This document shows positions 40,419-49,079 of a stretch of 61,365 bases of DNA, piece after piece. Location: assembly GCA_002101205.1 (NCBI GenBank), contig LWTM01000076.1, forward strand, positions 186,810-248,174, written 5' to 3'. Source of the DNA: Cycloclasticus sp. symbiont of Poecilosclerida sp. N (GTDB lineage: Bacteria > Pseudomonadota > Gammaproteobacteria > Methylococcales > Cycloclasticaceae). Within the stretch, counting starts at the first letter, position 1, and every line of letters starts with the position of its first letter. Under the pieces are notes generated by a model that had not been told where the DNA came from, made no database searches, and saw only the letters and a program-made list of their open reading frames with translations. Position numbers and translations under genes: made by a program.

Positions 40419-40799
40419 ATGCGTTCGACAATGTTACAAACAAAGCTACACCGTGCCACTGTTACACACAGTGAGCTTAATTATGAAGGTTCGTGCGCAA
40501 TTGACGGACGTTTGCTTGACCTTTCTGGTATTCGTGAATACCAGCAAATCGAAATTTACAATGTTAATAACGGCGAACGTTTTACAACCTATGCCATTCG
40601 TGCCGAAGATAACTCGGGTATTATCTCTGTAAACGGTGCTGCTGCACGTCTTGCAGCTAAAGATGACATCTTAATTATTTGCGCTTATTCAGAATATAAC
40701 GAAGCTGAACTTGCAACGTTTAAGCCTCGTTTAATCTATCTCGATGATAATAATGGCGTTAAAGAAACAAAAAACGCTATTCCTATTCAAGCAGCGTAA
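40419..40799 (+). CDS. panD: Aspartate 1-decarboxylase precursor
   Basis: Makes beta-alanine for pantothenate. The ATG at 40419 gives [12 protein letters not shown] and 126 residues, the same length as E. coli PanD, and puts the self-cleavage site at G24-S25 (YEGSCAID), which becomes the pyruvoyl group. [18 protein letters not shown] is also conserved. Upstream in-frame codons from 40353 are not needed. It completes the pantothenate set with panB and panC. Confidence 0.95.
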   Translation: MRSTMLQTKLHRATVTHSELNYEGSCAIDGRLLDLSGIREYQQIEIYNVNNGERFTTYAIRAEDNSGIISVNGAAARLAAKDDILIICAYSEYNEAELATFKPRLIYLDDNNGVKETKNAIPIQAA

Positions 40800-40832
40800 A
40801 TAGAACAATTAGACTAAGAACCTTGGTGAGTA

Positions 40833-41090
40833 TAGTGGACCCCAATATTTAGACCAATACTTAAGGAGCGATTTAGCTCAAAATATAGGTTAATTATAAA
40901 GGATATTATTATGAGTACAAAACGAAAACGACACAGCGCACGATTTAAAGCCAAAGTTGCCTTAGAAGCTTATAAAGGTGATAAAACAGCAGCAGAGATC
41001 ATATCAGCGCATAAAATCTCTTCTGGTCAGGTGAGTAGTTGAAAAAAGTTATTGGTTGATGGTGCTGTTCAGTTATTTGAATCAGGACAG
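40833..41090 (+). pseudogene. IS3-family OrfA remnant with left end
   Basis: TAGTGGACCCC at 40836-40846 looks like an IS3-type inverted repeat end. An ATG at 40911 begins MSTKRKRHSARFKAKVALEA, the helix-turn-helix OrfA. A TGA at 41040-41042 stands where the family has a tryptophan (..SSWKK). The match fades at about 41090. OrfB and the right end are missing. Confidence 0.72.
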
Positions 41091-41305
41091 GCTAAGGTTG
41101 TAACTGGGCTAAAATGTTGTAACGCTGTTATCTAATGTGTTTTAGAAAAATAGTACTTACAAAACATGCTTTGTTAGACAAACTTAGTGTCAAAAATATT
41201 GAAAGTAACGGGCATTAAGAAACCAAGCCCAGTTACAGCAAAGAGCATTTAAAAGAAGCGGAGCGTAGCACTTGTTGTGTTTACAAACATTAGGTTACAT
41301 CGCCG
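41091..41305. other. Non-coding stretch before the first clear attC site
   Basis: No open frame. GTTAGAC at 41173-41179 fits the attC R' core GTTRRRY, and TGTAAC lies 50 bases before it, with a weak stem ATGTGTTTT/AAAACAT. This might be a decayed attC, but the unpaired bases are not in the usual places. The rest may be a cassette without a gene. Confidence 0.3.
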
Positions 41306-41449
41306 CACTAACAAGTCGGTCAACCTGACCGCCTAACGCAAGTTAATTTAACAAAACCTGATGATTTTGAAATTCGGTATATTGATGCTTAGGTATATTG
41401 ATGCTATTGTTAGCGTATCAGTCGGCGGTAGGTTGCCTCGGCGTTAGTA
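41306..41449 (+). repeat. Integron attC recombination site 1
   Basis: R'' core CTAAC at 41308-41312 and R' core GTTAG at 41443-41447. The arms GGTCAACCTGACCGCC (41318-41333) and GGCGGTAGGTTGCC (41424-41437) pair along their whole length. The left arm carries two bases more than the right: C and A, six bases apart, when two G-T pairs are allowed. These are the two extrahelical bases expected of attC sites. The length of about 144 bases matches long VCR-type attC sites. It stands right before a lipoprotein gene. Confidence 0.78.
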
Positions 41450-41483
41450 TTTAAAGCTATTAAACTACCACCAAGGAGTAATT

Positions 41484-41885
41484 ATGAATTTTAAAAAAAT
41501 ACCCATAGGCTTTTTAATTCCTATCATCTTAAGCGGGTGTGTCAGCATGCCTCAACCTCTGACTGATAGAAATTCGGCACTTACGCAGGGAAATGTTCAA
41601 ATGAACCTTATAGCAGGCCAGACTAGAAAGTCTGAGGTGCTTGAAACATTTGGATCTCCGAATATAACTACACGAGATGGTGCTGGTAGGGAAGTCTGGA
41701 CATATCAGCGCCAAGCACAAGTTGCACAATCTTCCAGTAAATCTGGGTACTGGACTGTAATACTAGCGGGACAGTCAAGTGCTGCTGCAGGATTTGAAAG
41801 TAGTTCCAGAATGATAACTTTGATTATAAAATTTGATGACCAAGATATAGTAACCGACTTCAGAAACCGAACTTCAAACTTTTAA
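41484..41885 (+). CDS. Lipoprotein with SmpA/BamE-like domain, cassette gene
   Basis: 133 residues. Signal peptide with lipobox LSGC (Cys about residue 19). The region ..LIAGQTRKSEVLETFGSPNITTRDGAGREVWTYQ.. has the BamE/SmpA pattern, in which a G..T..EV...FG.P segment is followed by a W-Y strand. It is a cassette gene, lying between two attC sites together with the next lipoprotein. Function unknown. Confidence 0.8.
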   Translation: MNFKKIPIGFLIPIILSGCVSMPQPLTDRNSALTQGNVQMNLIAGQTRKSEVLETFGSPNITTRDGAGREVWTYQRQAQVAQSSSKSGYWTVILAGQSSAAAGFESSSRMITLIIKFDDQDIVTDFRNRTSNF

Positions 41886-41895
41886 GGAAATACAA

Positions 41896-42366
41896 ATGAA
41901 ATTATACAAACTAATAAGTGTCGTTATGGTGATTTTTTTGAGTGCTTGTGCAACTCAAGGCCCTACAATGACACCACTTGAAATTCAAAGCATGCAAACA
42001 CGAGAGTATGAGCAGGATAAAGATATTGTATTTCCAAGTGTAATGTCTGTCTTTCAAGACCTTGGGTACACTGTTTCTACTGCAAGCAAAGATACGGGGC
42101 TAATCACTGCTAGCAGTGCATCAAATAGTAGTGCTGCTTCTAAGTTTTGGCTGGGAGTGACTGACGTATCTCAAACAAAAGCCACAGCTTTTATCGAAGA
42201 GATTGGAGTCATCACTAAAGTCCGCCTTAGTTTTGTTAATACGAGTAAACGATCATCGGCTTATGGGCAGTCAGACCAGCAAGACACACCAGTTTTAGAT
42301 ACGGGAGCTTATCAAAATGCTTTTGAAAGAATTGAAAATGCAATTTTTATTCGATCCAGCAATTAA
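41896..42366 (+). CDS. Lipoprotein, cassette gene partner
   Basis: 156 residues. Signal peptide with lipobox LSACAT (Cys about residue 18). The mature part reads ..FPSVMSVFQDLGYTVSTASKDTGLITASS.., a small alpha/beta domain found in short periplasmic lipoproteins. Starts 10 bases after the previous gene. Its stop codon TAA (42364-42366) is directly followed by attC site 2, the normal end of an integron cassette. Confidence 0.78.
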   Translation: MKLYKLISVVMVIFLSACATQGPTMTPLEIQSMQTREYEQDKDIVFPSVMSVFQDLGYTVSTASKDTGLITASSASNSSAASKFWLGVTDVSQTKATAFIEEIGVITKVRLSFVNTSKRSSAYGQSDQQDTPVLDTGAYQNAFERIENAIFIRSSN

Positions 42367-42367
42367 A

Positions 42368-42426
42368 TACTAACAAGTCAAAGCACTCGGATGCACTAAC
42401 GCGCACCAGTGCTTGAGGCGTTATAA
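42368..42426 (+). repeat. Integron attC recombination site 2
   Basis: R'' TACTAAC (42368-42374) and R' GTTATAA (42420-42426). Arms AAGCACT-C-GG-A-TGC (42380-42393) and GCACC-AGTGCTT (42403-42414) pair fully, leaving C and A unpaired on the left arm. Their separation is only two bases, less than in classic sites. About 59 bases, the standard short attC (59-be) size. It begins one base after the lipoprotein stop codon. Confidence 0.8.
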
Positions 42427-42700
42427 ACCACTATTCTGATAAAAGTAAAAAGGTGACTGGTGTATTAAAATAGTGCTTTAACTCAAGTTCATTTGTCTCA
42501 ATCTTTCAAATCACTGTCAGGTCAAGTATCAAGTTCGTATTGCTCAGAAACGTTAAAGAAAACATGGAAGTCAGTTACTACCTAAATGCTATTGTTTCAA
42601 ACTAAAGTCAGGTCTCAAAAGCACCAAACGATTCTGGCATGTTGCTTTTCAATAAAATACCAACCAAATGAGTGATGGTCGCGCTAAAGTCACTTTCAAT
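42427..42700. other. Integron cassette without a recognisable ORF
   Basis: The 274 bases between attC sites 2 and 3 contain no ORF above about 20 codons on either strand that I can support. Cassettes without ORFs are known in other integrons and may carry promoters or small RNAs. No clear promoter or hairpin terminator is seen here. Confidence 0.5.
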
Positions 42701-42787
42701 TTATAACAATACGCTCAATTTGACCGCATCACTTTCAGTGCCGCTACGGAAACGTATCCATGAGGCAAATTACCTTGGTCGTTAGGC
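42701..42787 (+). repeat. Integron attC recombination site 3
   Basis: R'' TTATAAC (42701-42707) and R' GTTAGGC (42781-42787), the latter an exact match to GTTRRRY. Left arm T-C-AATTTG-A-CC (about 42714-42724), right arm GG-CAAATT-A (about 42763-42771). AATTTG pairs with CAAATT, with C and A left unpaired on the left arm and exactly six bases between them, as in canonical attC sites. About 87 bases. Confidence 0.77.
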
Positions 42788-42805
42788 ATTAAAAATATCA
42801 GCAAA

Positions 42806-43000
42806 ATGAAAATTTTCTTTACCCAGTTTTCTGTAAAACCTACAGAAAGGAACTTAAACTATGAAAAAATTGAGGGGTCATATGTTTGTTTCTGGGTTCG
42901 TGATCAAAATAGGTTTTCGGTTTTCACTAAAGCTAAATTCGATATAAGCAAAATTGACTGGGATATTAAAGAAGTAATTAAAGTGCTTGGGTTCAGATAG
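42806..43000 (+). CDS. Hypothetical 64-residue cassette protein
   Basis: An ORF placed 19 bases after the R' core of attC 3, the normal position for the gene of the next cassette. MKIFFTQFSVKPTERNLNYEKIEGSYVCFWV.. is basic and shows strand-rich patterns. Unrecognised. A half attC-like sequence (GAATAAC at 43018-43024 followed by AATTGGGTCGCC) follows the stop and is cut off by IS481 debris. Confidence 0.5.
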   Translation: MKIFFTQFSVKPTERNLNYEKIEGSYVCFWVRDQNRFSVFTKAKFDISKIDWDIKEVIKVLGFR

Positions 43001-43080
43001 GAATGAGCCTTTTTAAAGAATAACAATTGGGTCGCCTGTGAGTTGTTAATTTTCGCACAACAGACATTCAAACCAGACAA

Positions 43081-43704
43081 AAAGCCACCTATTAGCGCTG
43101 CCCTCTACGAGGTAAACGCAAATATGCAAACTTGTTGCATCGTGACCATGGTCTCAGTATCAGTACAGTGGGGGCGGACTGTCAAGTGGCCATCACTCGT
43201 GGTCGTATTGTCCCCGAAGTCTTTTACTTTGATCAGACCGCCAATTTAAGCGTCATGCAAGGCGTTGGTGCTCTGGCATGAAAGTCAAACAACCCATCGA
43301 GTTGATGCAGGTTGATTACTATGAGGGTTAGCTTCACAGAAGGTTTTGCCCTCAAAGAGTTTAAGCGGCATAACCGATCACAGGAACAACGGTCATGCGT
43401 CGCCGCAGCCGAGCCGGCAGTCGTAATGCGAGACGTTTTCTTGGCTAGTGGGTTGTGTGACAGCCCTCCCTATAACTTGCTCTGCGTTCAGACGGACGAG
43501 GGCAGTGAGTTTAGAGAAGAGTTTAAGCAGACCTGTGAAGCAAGAAAACCGAGGTGGAGTGGCTGCGTGGAGACAGCCAACGGGAAGACGCGTTATGAGT
43601 TTTATCCTTTTTATGAAGGAGCTTTAACCATAGAGGCTGTTAATCGAAAACTTAAAACCTATCAGCAATATTACAATAACTATAGACCTCACGATGGTAT
43701 ATAA
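43081..43704 (+). pseudogene. IS481-like transposase remnant, copy 3
   Basis: One frame from about 43111 gives GKRKYANLLHRDHGLSISTVG, then RGRIVPEVFYFD, the helix-turn-helix part. MKVKQPIELMQVDY at 43277 is the start of the DDE domain. From 43498 another frame gives TDEGSEFREEFKQTCE, then GCVETANGKTRYEFYPFYEGAL and YNNYRPHDG. Frameshifts and deletions lie between these blocks. It closes the integron array and lies just before the receptor gene. Confidence 0.68.
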
Positions 43705-43837
43705 ATTGGAAACGTTTATGGAGACGAGCCGACTTTTCTCACAGGTAATCAACCCAGAGATTACTTTAGACTTATGAATAAAAAGGCTGTACCATGCACG
43801 GTTCACAACACAAAGCAGATAACATTCGGATAATATA

Positions 43838-46366
43838 ATGACTAAGAATTTGAGATACGTACTAATTTATTTATTTTTACTCAGCTCTGTAGCCGAGGCG
43901 CAGGCTGCTCAAGAAGGTCGCGGAGCGGCCGAACTAGAAGAGTTTGTAGTTATAGGCTCAAGGAGTCAGGTACAGCGTTCGGTTAAAACATCCCCCGTGC
44001 CTATAGACGTGATCAGCGCCAGCCAAGTACTAAGCTATGGCGGCGGCGACCTCAGCACCCAACTTTCCAACTTAGTTCCATCTTATAATGTTAACGAACA
44101 ACCCATTAGCGATGCCGCAACATTTATCCGTCCTGCCAACTTGCGTGGTCTGCCGGCAGGTGCCACTTTAGTCACCATTAATGGTAAACGCCGCCATCGG
44201 GCAGCCGTTATTACCCTATTAGGTGGTGGTGTGTCAAATGGTTCGCAAGGGGTTGATATTTCTACCATACCAGCAATTGCACTAAAACAAGTTGAAGTCT
44301 TACGTGATGGTGCATCCGCACAATATGGCTCAGACGCTATCGCTGGGGTGCTGAACTTTCAGCTCAAAGACGCCGCAGAGGGTGGCTCGACAAGTGTGCG
44401 TTGGGGAGAACATTATAAAGGTGATGGCGAAGCGTTTAATATCGCAGGTAATATTGGCCTGCCATTAACGGATGCAGGATTTATTAACTTAAGTTACGAG
44501 TTTAGCGAAGCTAACCCCACCAGCCGTAGTGTGCAACGCGATAATGCACAAGAATTGATTGCTAAGGGCAATAGCGAAGTGCCTAACCCAGCACAGATTT
44601 GGGGCTCGCAAGAAATTAATAATGACCATAAAATCTTTGTCAATACTGGTTTTACATTGAATGAGGCAGTTGAAGTGTATGCCTTTGCTAATTATGCCGA
44701 GCGCCAAGCAGAAAACGGCTTCTTTTTCCGTAGCCCCGGTTGTGATTATGATGCTGTGATTGATGCTGATACTGTTGAGTCTTATCCTGATGGCACTGGC
44801 TGTTCTCCCAGAAAAGGGGTTTTTCTTAACAGTGAACTTAACGGCGAAGGAGATCCGCAAACTTTGCCGGCAATTAATGGCTTCAAATTTACAGACCGCT
44901 TCCCTGCCGGCTTTACCCCGCAATTTGGTGGTGAGCTTGAAGATTACAGTGTTACTGGTGGTGTTCGTGGCGATGTGGCGAATGGTTGGTATTATGATAT
45001 AAGTGGCTCTTTTGGCAGAAACAGGATTGATTTTTCTCTTGAAGACACCATTAATCCGCAATTAGTAACTAAGGGTGCTGATATTCCAACAGAATATGAA
45101 TTAGGCTCCCATATACAAACAGAATATATTTACAATCTGGATTTATCTAAACCAGTTGATTTAGATTTTTTTGCTTCGCCGCTGTATGTCAGCTTTGGTG
45201 CTGAATATCGCCGTGAGCAATTTGAAATTGTCGCAGGTGAGAGAAACTCATGGTTTGTCAACGAACGAGCAAGCTATGGCGATGACAGCAACGAAACGCT
45301 GTCAGCATTGGGCTACGGTGCGGGAGCTAACGGTTTTGTAGGATTCCACCCGAGGACCGCAGGGACTAATGCCAGAAACAGCTGGGCTGGCTATCTTGAG
45401 CTGGAAACAGATGTCGTTGAAGATGTGTTGCTGAACATGGCTATACGCTTCGAAAACTACAACGACTTTGACGAGCAAATCAACGGCAAGATTGCATTAC
45501 TTTGGCAGGCAAGCGAGCCACTTGCTTTGCGTGCCTCATTTAATACGGGTTTTAGAGTACCTACCGTAGGGCAGGCATCACTGAGTGCTATTACTACAGA
45601 GTTTAGCGATGGCGAGCTAAAAAACAGCTTACTTGCTACGGTGGATAACCCGCTTGCTATAGCTAATGGTGCTAAGGCGCTCAAAGCAGAGGAGTCGATT
45701 AATTTTAGTGTCGGTATCATTGCCAACTTGGGCGATGTTGATATTACGATGGATTACTTTAATATTAAAATTGAAGACCGTCTTGCCCTTACGCCAGTAC
45801 AGAAGATAACAGGCAACGGTGATTTCAGTTCAGTACGTTATTTTGCCAATGCCTTTGATACCAGCACTCAAGGCGTCGATATTGTTGCAAGCTATCCCTT
45901 GCAATGGCTTGGCGGTGAGACGCTGTTTAGTGCCATTGGTAATTGGACTGACACAGAGGTTGACAAATACGACTCAAATATTATCACCGACGTGCGTATA
46001 AACCAGCTTGAAGAAGCCTTACCAGAGTTTCGCTTCTCCCTGGAGGGAAAGCATACCTATGGGCCTTGGCAGTTTTTACTCAGAGGGCGATTTTATGATG
46101 GTTTTTATGAAGCACATACCGATTCAGCCAGCACTATCATTAATGCCGACTCTCGTTGGCTAATGGATACAGAGTTGGCTTACAGTATAAACGGAACAAG
46201 TTCTAGCGAAGAAACGTTGACTCTTGCAGTAGGTGCTAGAAATGTGTTTGATCAATATCCCAGTAAAAACCCCCATTCTGGAGGCACTGGCTCAAAATAT
46301 CCAGAGAGCTCACCTTACGGCTTTAATGGCGGATTCTACTACGTTAACGCCAATTATGCTTTCTAG
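43838..46366 (+). CDS. TonB-dependent outer-membrane receptor
   Basis: 842 residues. Signal peptide ending about VAEAQA. The plug domain (about residues 35-165) begins EEFVVIGSRSQVQRSVKTSPVPIDVISASQV and includes GVDISTIPAIALKQVEVLRDGASAQYGSDAIAGVLNFQLK, the standard plug signature. The rest is the 22-strand barrel ending in an aromatic F (NANYAF). The ligand cannot be told; there is no adjacent transport operon, TonB/ExbBD or regulator. Its upstream flank is transposase debris, so its promoter may lie in that remnant. Confidence 0.92.
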   Translation: MTKNLRYVLIYLFLLSSVAEAQAAQEGRGAAELEEFVVIGSRSQVQRSVKTSPVPIDVISASQVLSYGGGDLSTQLSNLVPSYNVNEQPISDAATFIRPANLRGLPAGATLVTINGKRRHRAAVITLLGGGVSNGSQGVDISTIPAIALKQVEVLRDGASAQYGSDAIAGVLNFQLKDAAEGGSTSVRWGEHYKGDGEAFNIAGNIGLPLTDAGFINLSYEFSEANPTSRSVQRDNAQELIAKGNSEVPNPAQIWGSQEINNDHKIFVNTGFTLNEAVEVYAFANYAERQAENGFFFRSPGCDYDAVIDADTVESYPDGTGCSPRKGVFLNSELNGEGDPQTLPAINGFKFTDRFPAGFTPQFGGELEDYSVTGGVRGDVANGWYYDISGSFGRNRIDFSLEDTINPQLVTKGADIPTEYELGSHIQTEYIYNLDLSKPVDLDFFASPLYVSFGAEYRREQFEIVAGERNSWFVNERASYGDDSNETLSALGYGAGANGFVGFHPRTAGTNARNSWAGYLELETDVVEDVLLNMAIRFENYNDFDEQINGKIALLWQASEPLALRASFNTGFRVPTVGQASLSAITTEFSDGELKNSLLATVDNPLAIANGAKALKAEESINFSVGIIANLGDVDITMDYFNIKIEDRLALTPVQKITGNGDFSSVRYFANAFDTSTQGVDIVASYPLQWLGGETLFSAIGNWTDTEVDKYDSNIITDVRINQLEEALPEFRFSLEGKHTYGPWQFLLRGRFYDGFYEAHTDSASTIINADSRWLMDTELAYSINGTSSSEETLTLAVGARNVFDQYPSKNPHSGGTGSKYPESSPYGFNGGFYYVNANYAF

Positions 46367-46756
46367 CACCTGTCAGAGATCTTTGCTAAACAGCTAGGCT
46401 TGTGCAAAAGTTTCGCCCCCAAAGAGGCCGTTGTTTTATCTTAAATGAAACACTTTTCATTGTTCTATATCTGTGTGCTTCATTCGTGAACTTCGGCTTC
46501 TAACAGCGTTTATATTTCTATATAGCGCCTATGATGTTCAACAGCATCATAGCTAACACGAGCCTCGCCCGTTAGCTATTCAAATTCTTTAAAAGCAAAG
46601 GCAGCAGCGTCAATTAAATTCTCTTTTTTCGCCACCCTTTCGCTCTACCTATGTTTTTTGTACGTTACAATGGCTCAAGCTATTTTATATTCTTACCCGC
46701 TGCTAGATTAACAGTTGCCTTTGTTGCTTAATTGAGTGTTCAGTAGTTCTAATCTG
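46367..46756. other. Non-coding spacer after the receptor
   Basis: 390 bases without a supported ORF on either strand. The first part contains short GC-rich patches that could form a terminator but no convincing stem with a T-run. Confidence 0.4.
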
Positions 46757-46781
46757 TTATATCAAAACCATTTGATATAAT
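46757..46781 (+). promoter_or_regulatory. Palindromic operator overlapping an extended -10
   Basis: TTATATCAAA (46757-46766), spacer ACCA, TTTGATATAA (46771-46780): a perfect 10-base inverted repeat. Its right arm contains TGATATAAT (46773-46781), an extended -10 element. A regulator bound here would control the promoter of the persulfide dioxygenase gene 130 bases downstream. A second hairpin, CTCAAA-GGAGTG-TTTGAG (46803-46820), lies in the predicted leader. Confidence 0.6.
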
Positions 46782-46909
46782 AAGTATTATCAGCAGTAAG
46801 ATGCTCAAAGGAGTGTTTGAGTATCAATCTTAGTTACCCGTAGTCATTAGTTCCTTAACTGAGAAGGATGGGTTAAGAATTTTAAAAAGTACGTACAGGA
46901 AAATAAAAG

Positions 46910-47956
46910 ATGTTTTTTACAGAGCTAAATAACCTTCAATGTAAAACATATTTAATTGCAGATATTGATGCGAAAGTTGCGGCTATTATTGACCCGGTTG
47001 ATTCCAATATAGACCGTTATATTGGTGTGTTGGCGTATCACAATCTTAAGTTGGAATTTGTAGCGGATACGCATACGCATGCAGATCATCGTTCTGCGTG
47101 CAGCGCTGTTAGAAAACTAACGGGCTGCCAAGTAATGATGCACGAATTCTCACCCCAGCCAAGCGTTGATAATTATTTCAAAGATGGTGCGGAATTAATG
47201 GTTGGTAGTATTAAGGTTAAAGTATTGCACACACCTGGTCATACACCAGATAGCGTTAGTTTTTATGTTAATGAAGACCGTGTTTTGACAGGAGACGTGA
47301 TGTTAATTCAAGGGACCGGCCGTGCTGATTTTGCAGGCGGTGATGCAGGTCATCAGTACGATGCTATTACCACTCAATTGTTCACATTGCCTAAAGAAAC
47401 ACTCGTTTTTCCTGCACATGATTACCGTGGGAATACTGAGTCGACTATTGCTATCGAAAAAGCTACTAACCCACGTATAGCAGGTAAGACACGTGATGAA
47501 TATATTGAAATCATGGCGAATCTAAATTTACCATTACCTGAAAGGATTCAAGAAGTCTTGCAAATCAATCAAAGCGAATTGGATGATGATCGCATAAAAT
47601 TCCCATTATTTGCTGAGCTTAATAATGTGCTGCAAATGGATGCGGAGTTGGTCAAAAATAGAATGGATACGGGTACAGAGAACACGGTTGTTATTGATGT
47701 AAGACAAGAGCATGAATTAAAGGGAGAGTTAGGACACATTAAAAACGCTAGAAACGTACCTGTGGCAGATATTCCTAATTCTCTTGGAATGTTAGAGCTC
47801 ATTAAAGATAAAGAAATCATCCTGATTTGTCGCTCAGGTATAAGGAGTACTACGGCGGCGGCCATTTTAAAAGGGCTCGGCTTCTCAGATGTGAAAAACA
47901 TGAAAGGCGGTATGTTGAACTGGGTTAACTTAGGTTATCCCATTGAACGTGATTAA
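46910..47956 (+). CDS. Persulfide dioxygenase-rhodanese fusion
   Basis: 348 residues. The N-terminal domain (about 1-235) is an ETHE1/Blh-type metallo-beta-lactamase-fold dioxygenase with THTHADHRSA (about residue 55), HTPGHTPDSVSFY, LTGDVM and FPAHDY. It oxidises glutathione persulfide to sulfite. The C-terminal rhodanese domain (about 245-348) has the active-site loop CRSGIRS and DVRQEHE, and would convert the sulfite and persulfide to thiosulfate. This is the PRF/CstB-like fusion type. The SD GGAAAA lies about 8 bases before the ATG. No sqr gene is adjacent. Confidence 0.92.
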   Translation: MFFTELNNLQCKTYLIADIDAKVAAIIDPVDSNIDRYIGVLAYHNLKLEFVADTHTHADHRSACSAVRKLTGCQVMMHEFSPQPSVDNYFKDGAELMVGSIKVKVLHTPGHTPDSVSFYVNEDRVLTGDVMLIQGTGRADFAGGDAGHQYDAITTQLFTLPKETLVFPAHDYRGNTESTIAIEKATNPRIAGKTRDEYIEIMANLNLPLPERIQEVLQINQSELDDDRIKFPLFAELNNVLQMDAELVKNRMDTGTENTVVIDVRQEHELKGELGHIKNARNVPVADIPNSLGMLELIKDKEIILICRSGIRSTTAAAILKGLGFSDVKNMKGGMLNWVNLGYPIERD

Positions 47957-48085
47957 GGAGAGATGCGCGTAGCAATAAATGGCTAACCAGTGCCTCTGGA
48001 GATACTGTGTTCGCCCCCCTAAAACCTAATGGCAAAGTGTTTACAGTCATTATCTGTGATGCCATGGTCAACACATTCATGCCGA

Positions 48086-48889
48086 TTATTTAACCGCATT
48101 ACACTTCGTCAATATTTCTTGATCAGGCATGCCCGCATTCTTCCAGTATAAAATTAGTTCAACCGTGCAAGACTGTGGTGTAAGCGAATCCATTTCAACT
48201 GGTGCTGTGTCATCAAGCGCACGCTTGGAGATAGGCACTGCCTTTTGTGATGACAGCGATGCCATCACCAAGGAGTCACTAAAAATCGCCTGCATCTTTT
48301 GCCTAAAAGCGTGAGGCAAAGTTCTTTTTGCATTTGTAATCGGCCCGGCTATTGCCGCACCGCCAAATGTATCATGCCCTTGTGTACGTTTGTAAGCGAG
48401 CAACTGCTTCTTGGCATTAAAACTTTCTAGCTGTACATCGAACCACAAAGAAGTATCAATCGCGGTATGACTTTTCCATTCTTTTAATGTAATTAGAACC
48501 ACTTTACTCGCGCTGCTTGCTAATAATTTATCAACCGCTTCTTGTTTGGAAAGGCCGATGCTTAAATACATTGTTTTAACTTGGGGGAATTTATGACCCA
48601 GTAAACGCGATAGCTTATCTGTAAATTCATTCGCCATTGGTCGTTTAGACCGAGTAAATGCGTCATAGGGCCCGCCCATAGACAATTCAAATTCACCAAT
48701 GTACTTAGCAGGCTTTTCACCTGATAAAACGTATGGCCTTTCGTCCAATATACCAACAACTATGGCACTTGCACTGCCGCCTTGCAGCTCTAATGCTGGT
48801 AGGTTAAACGACTTGTTACGTGTGTTTTCGGTTAATACACAAGCCGATAAAAAGATCAATATAAGAATACTGGCTATTCTATATAACAT
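48086..48889 (-). CDS. Hypothetical lipoprotein, 267 residues
   Basis: A signal peptide with lipobox LSACV (MLYRIASILILIFLSACV). The mature part is soluble and carries ..GILDERPYVLSGEKPAKYIGEFELSMGGPYDAFTRSKRPMANEFTDKL.., a pattern of uncharacterised periplasmic lipoproteins. The ATG at 48889 is used; two upstream non-ATG codons are less likely. Not linked to its neighbours. Function unknown. Confidence 0.75.
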   Translation of the reverse strand: MLYRIASILILIFLSACVLTENTRNKSFNLPALELQGGSASAIVVGILDERPYVLSGEKPAKYIGEFELSMGGPYDAFTRSKRPMANEFTDKLSRLLGHKFPQVKTMYLSIGLSKQEAVDKLLASSASKVVLITLKEWKSHTAIDTSLWFDVQLESFNAKKQLLAYKRTQGHDTFGGAAIAGPITNAKRTLPHAFRQKMQAIFSDSLVMASLSSQKAVPISKRALDDTAPVEMDSLTPQSCTVELILYWKNAGMPDQEILTKCNAVK

Positions 48890-49012
48890 TAACAATTACT
48901 CCTTTTTATATTGCTGAACTAAGATACAGCTAGATGGCAGCCCAATCAAGTAAAGTCCTGCTGAACAGAAGATAATCCGACAGATTATCATTCAGCTGGA
49001 CAGTTTTTTCAT

Positions 49013-49043
49013 TTGTATGAAATCCATCCCCTTTGGGTATAAT
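49013..49043 (+). promoter_or_regulatory. Candidate promoter of rraA-cobO-ispH
   Basis: TTGTAT (49013-49018) and a perfect TATAAT (49038-49043), spaced 19 bases, about 37 bases before the rraA start. The spacer is longer than optimal, so confidence is moderate. Confidence 0.5.
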
Positions 49044-49079
49044 ACGCTCAATACAATCAACGCCGCACTCATATCTATT

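Noticed and set aside
41117..41179. A possible fourth attC site ending in GTTAGAC
   Set aside because: The core fits GTTRRRY, but the arms pair over only about eight bases and the unpaired bases are not in the canonical places. Mentioned as a weak candidate only.
43043..43249. ORF of 68 codons rich in Val, Ser and Pro
   Set aside because: It is an out-of-frame reading of the IS481-like helix-turn-helix region; the other frame gives the recognisable transposase motif.
46379..46440. A terminator after the TonB-dependent receptor
   Set aside because: Short complementary patches exist, but there is no stem longer than about five pairs followed by a T-run.
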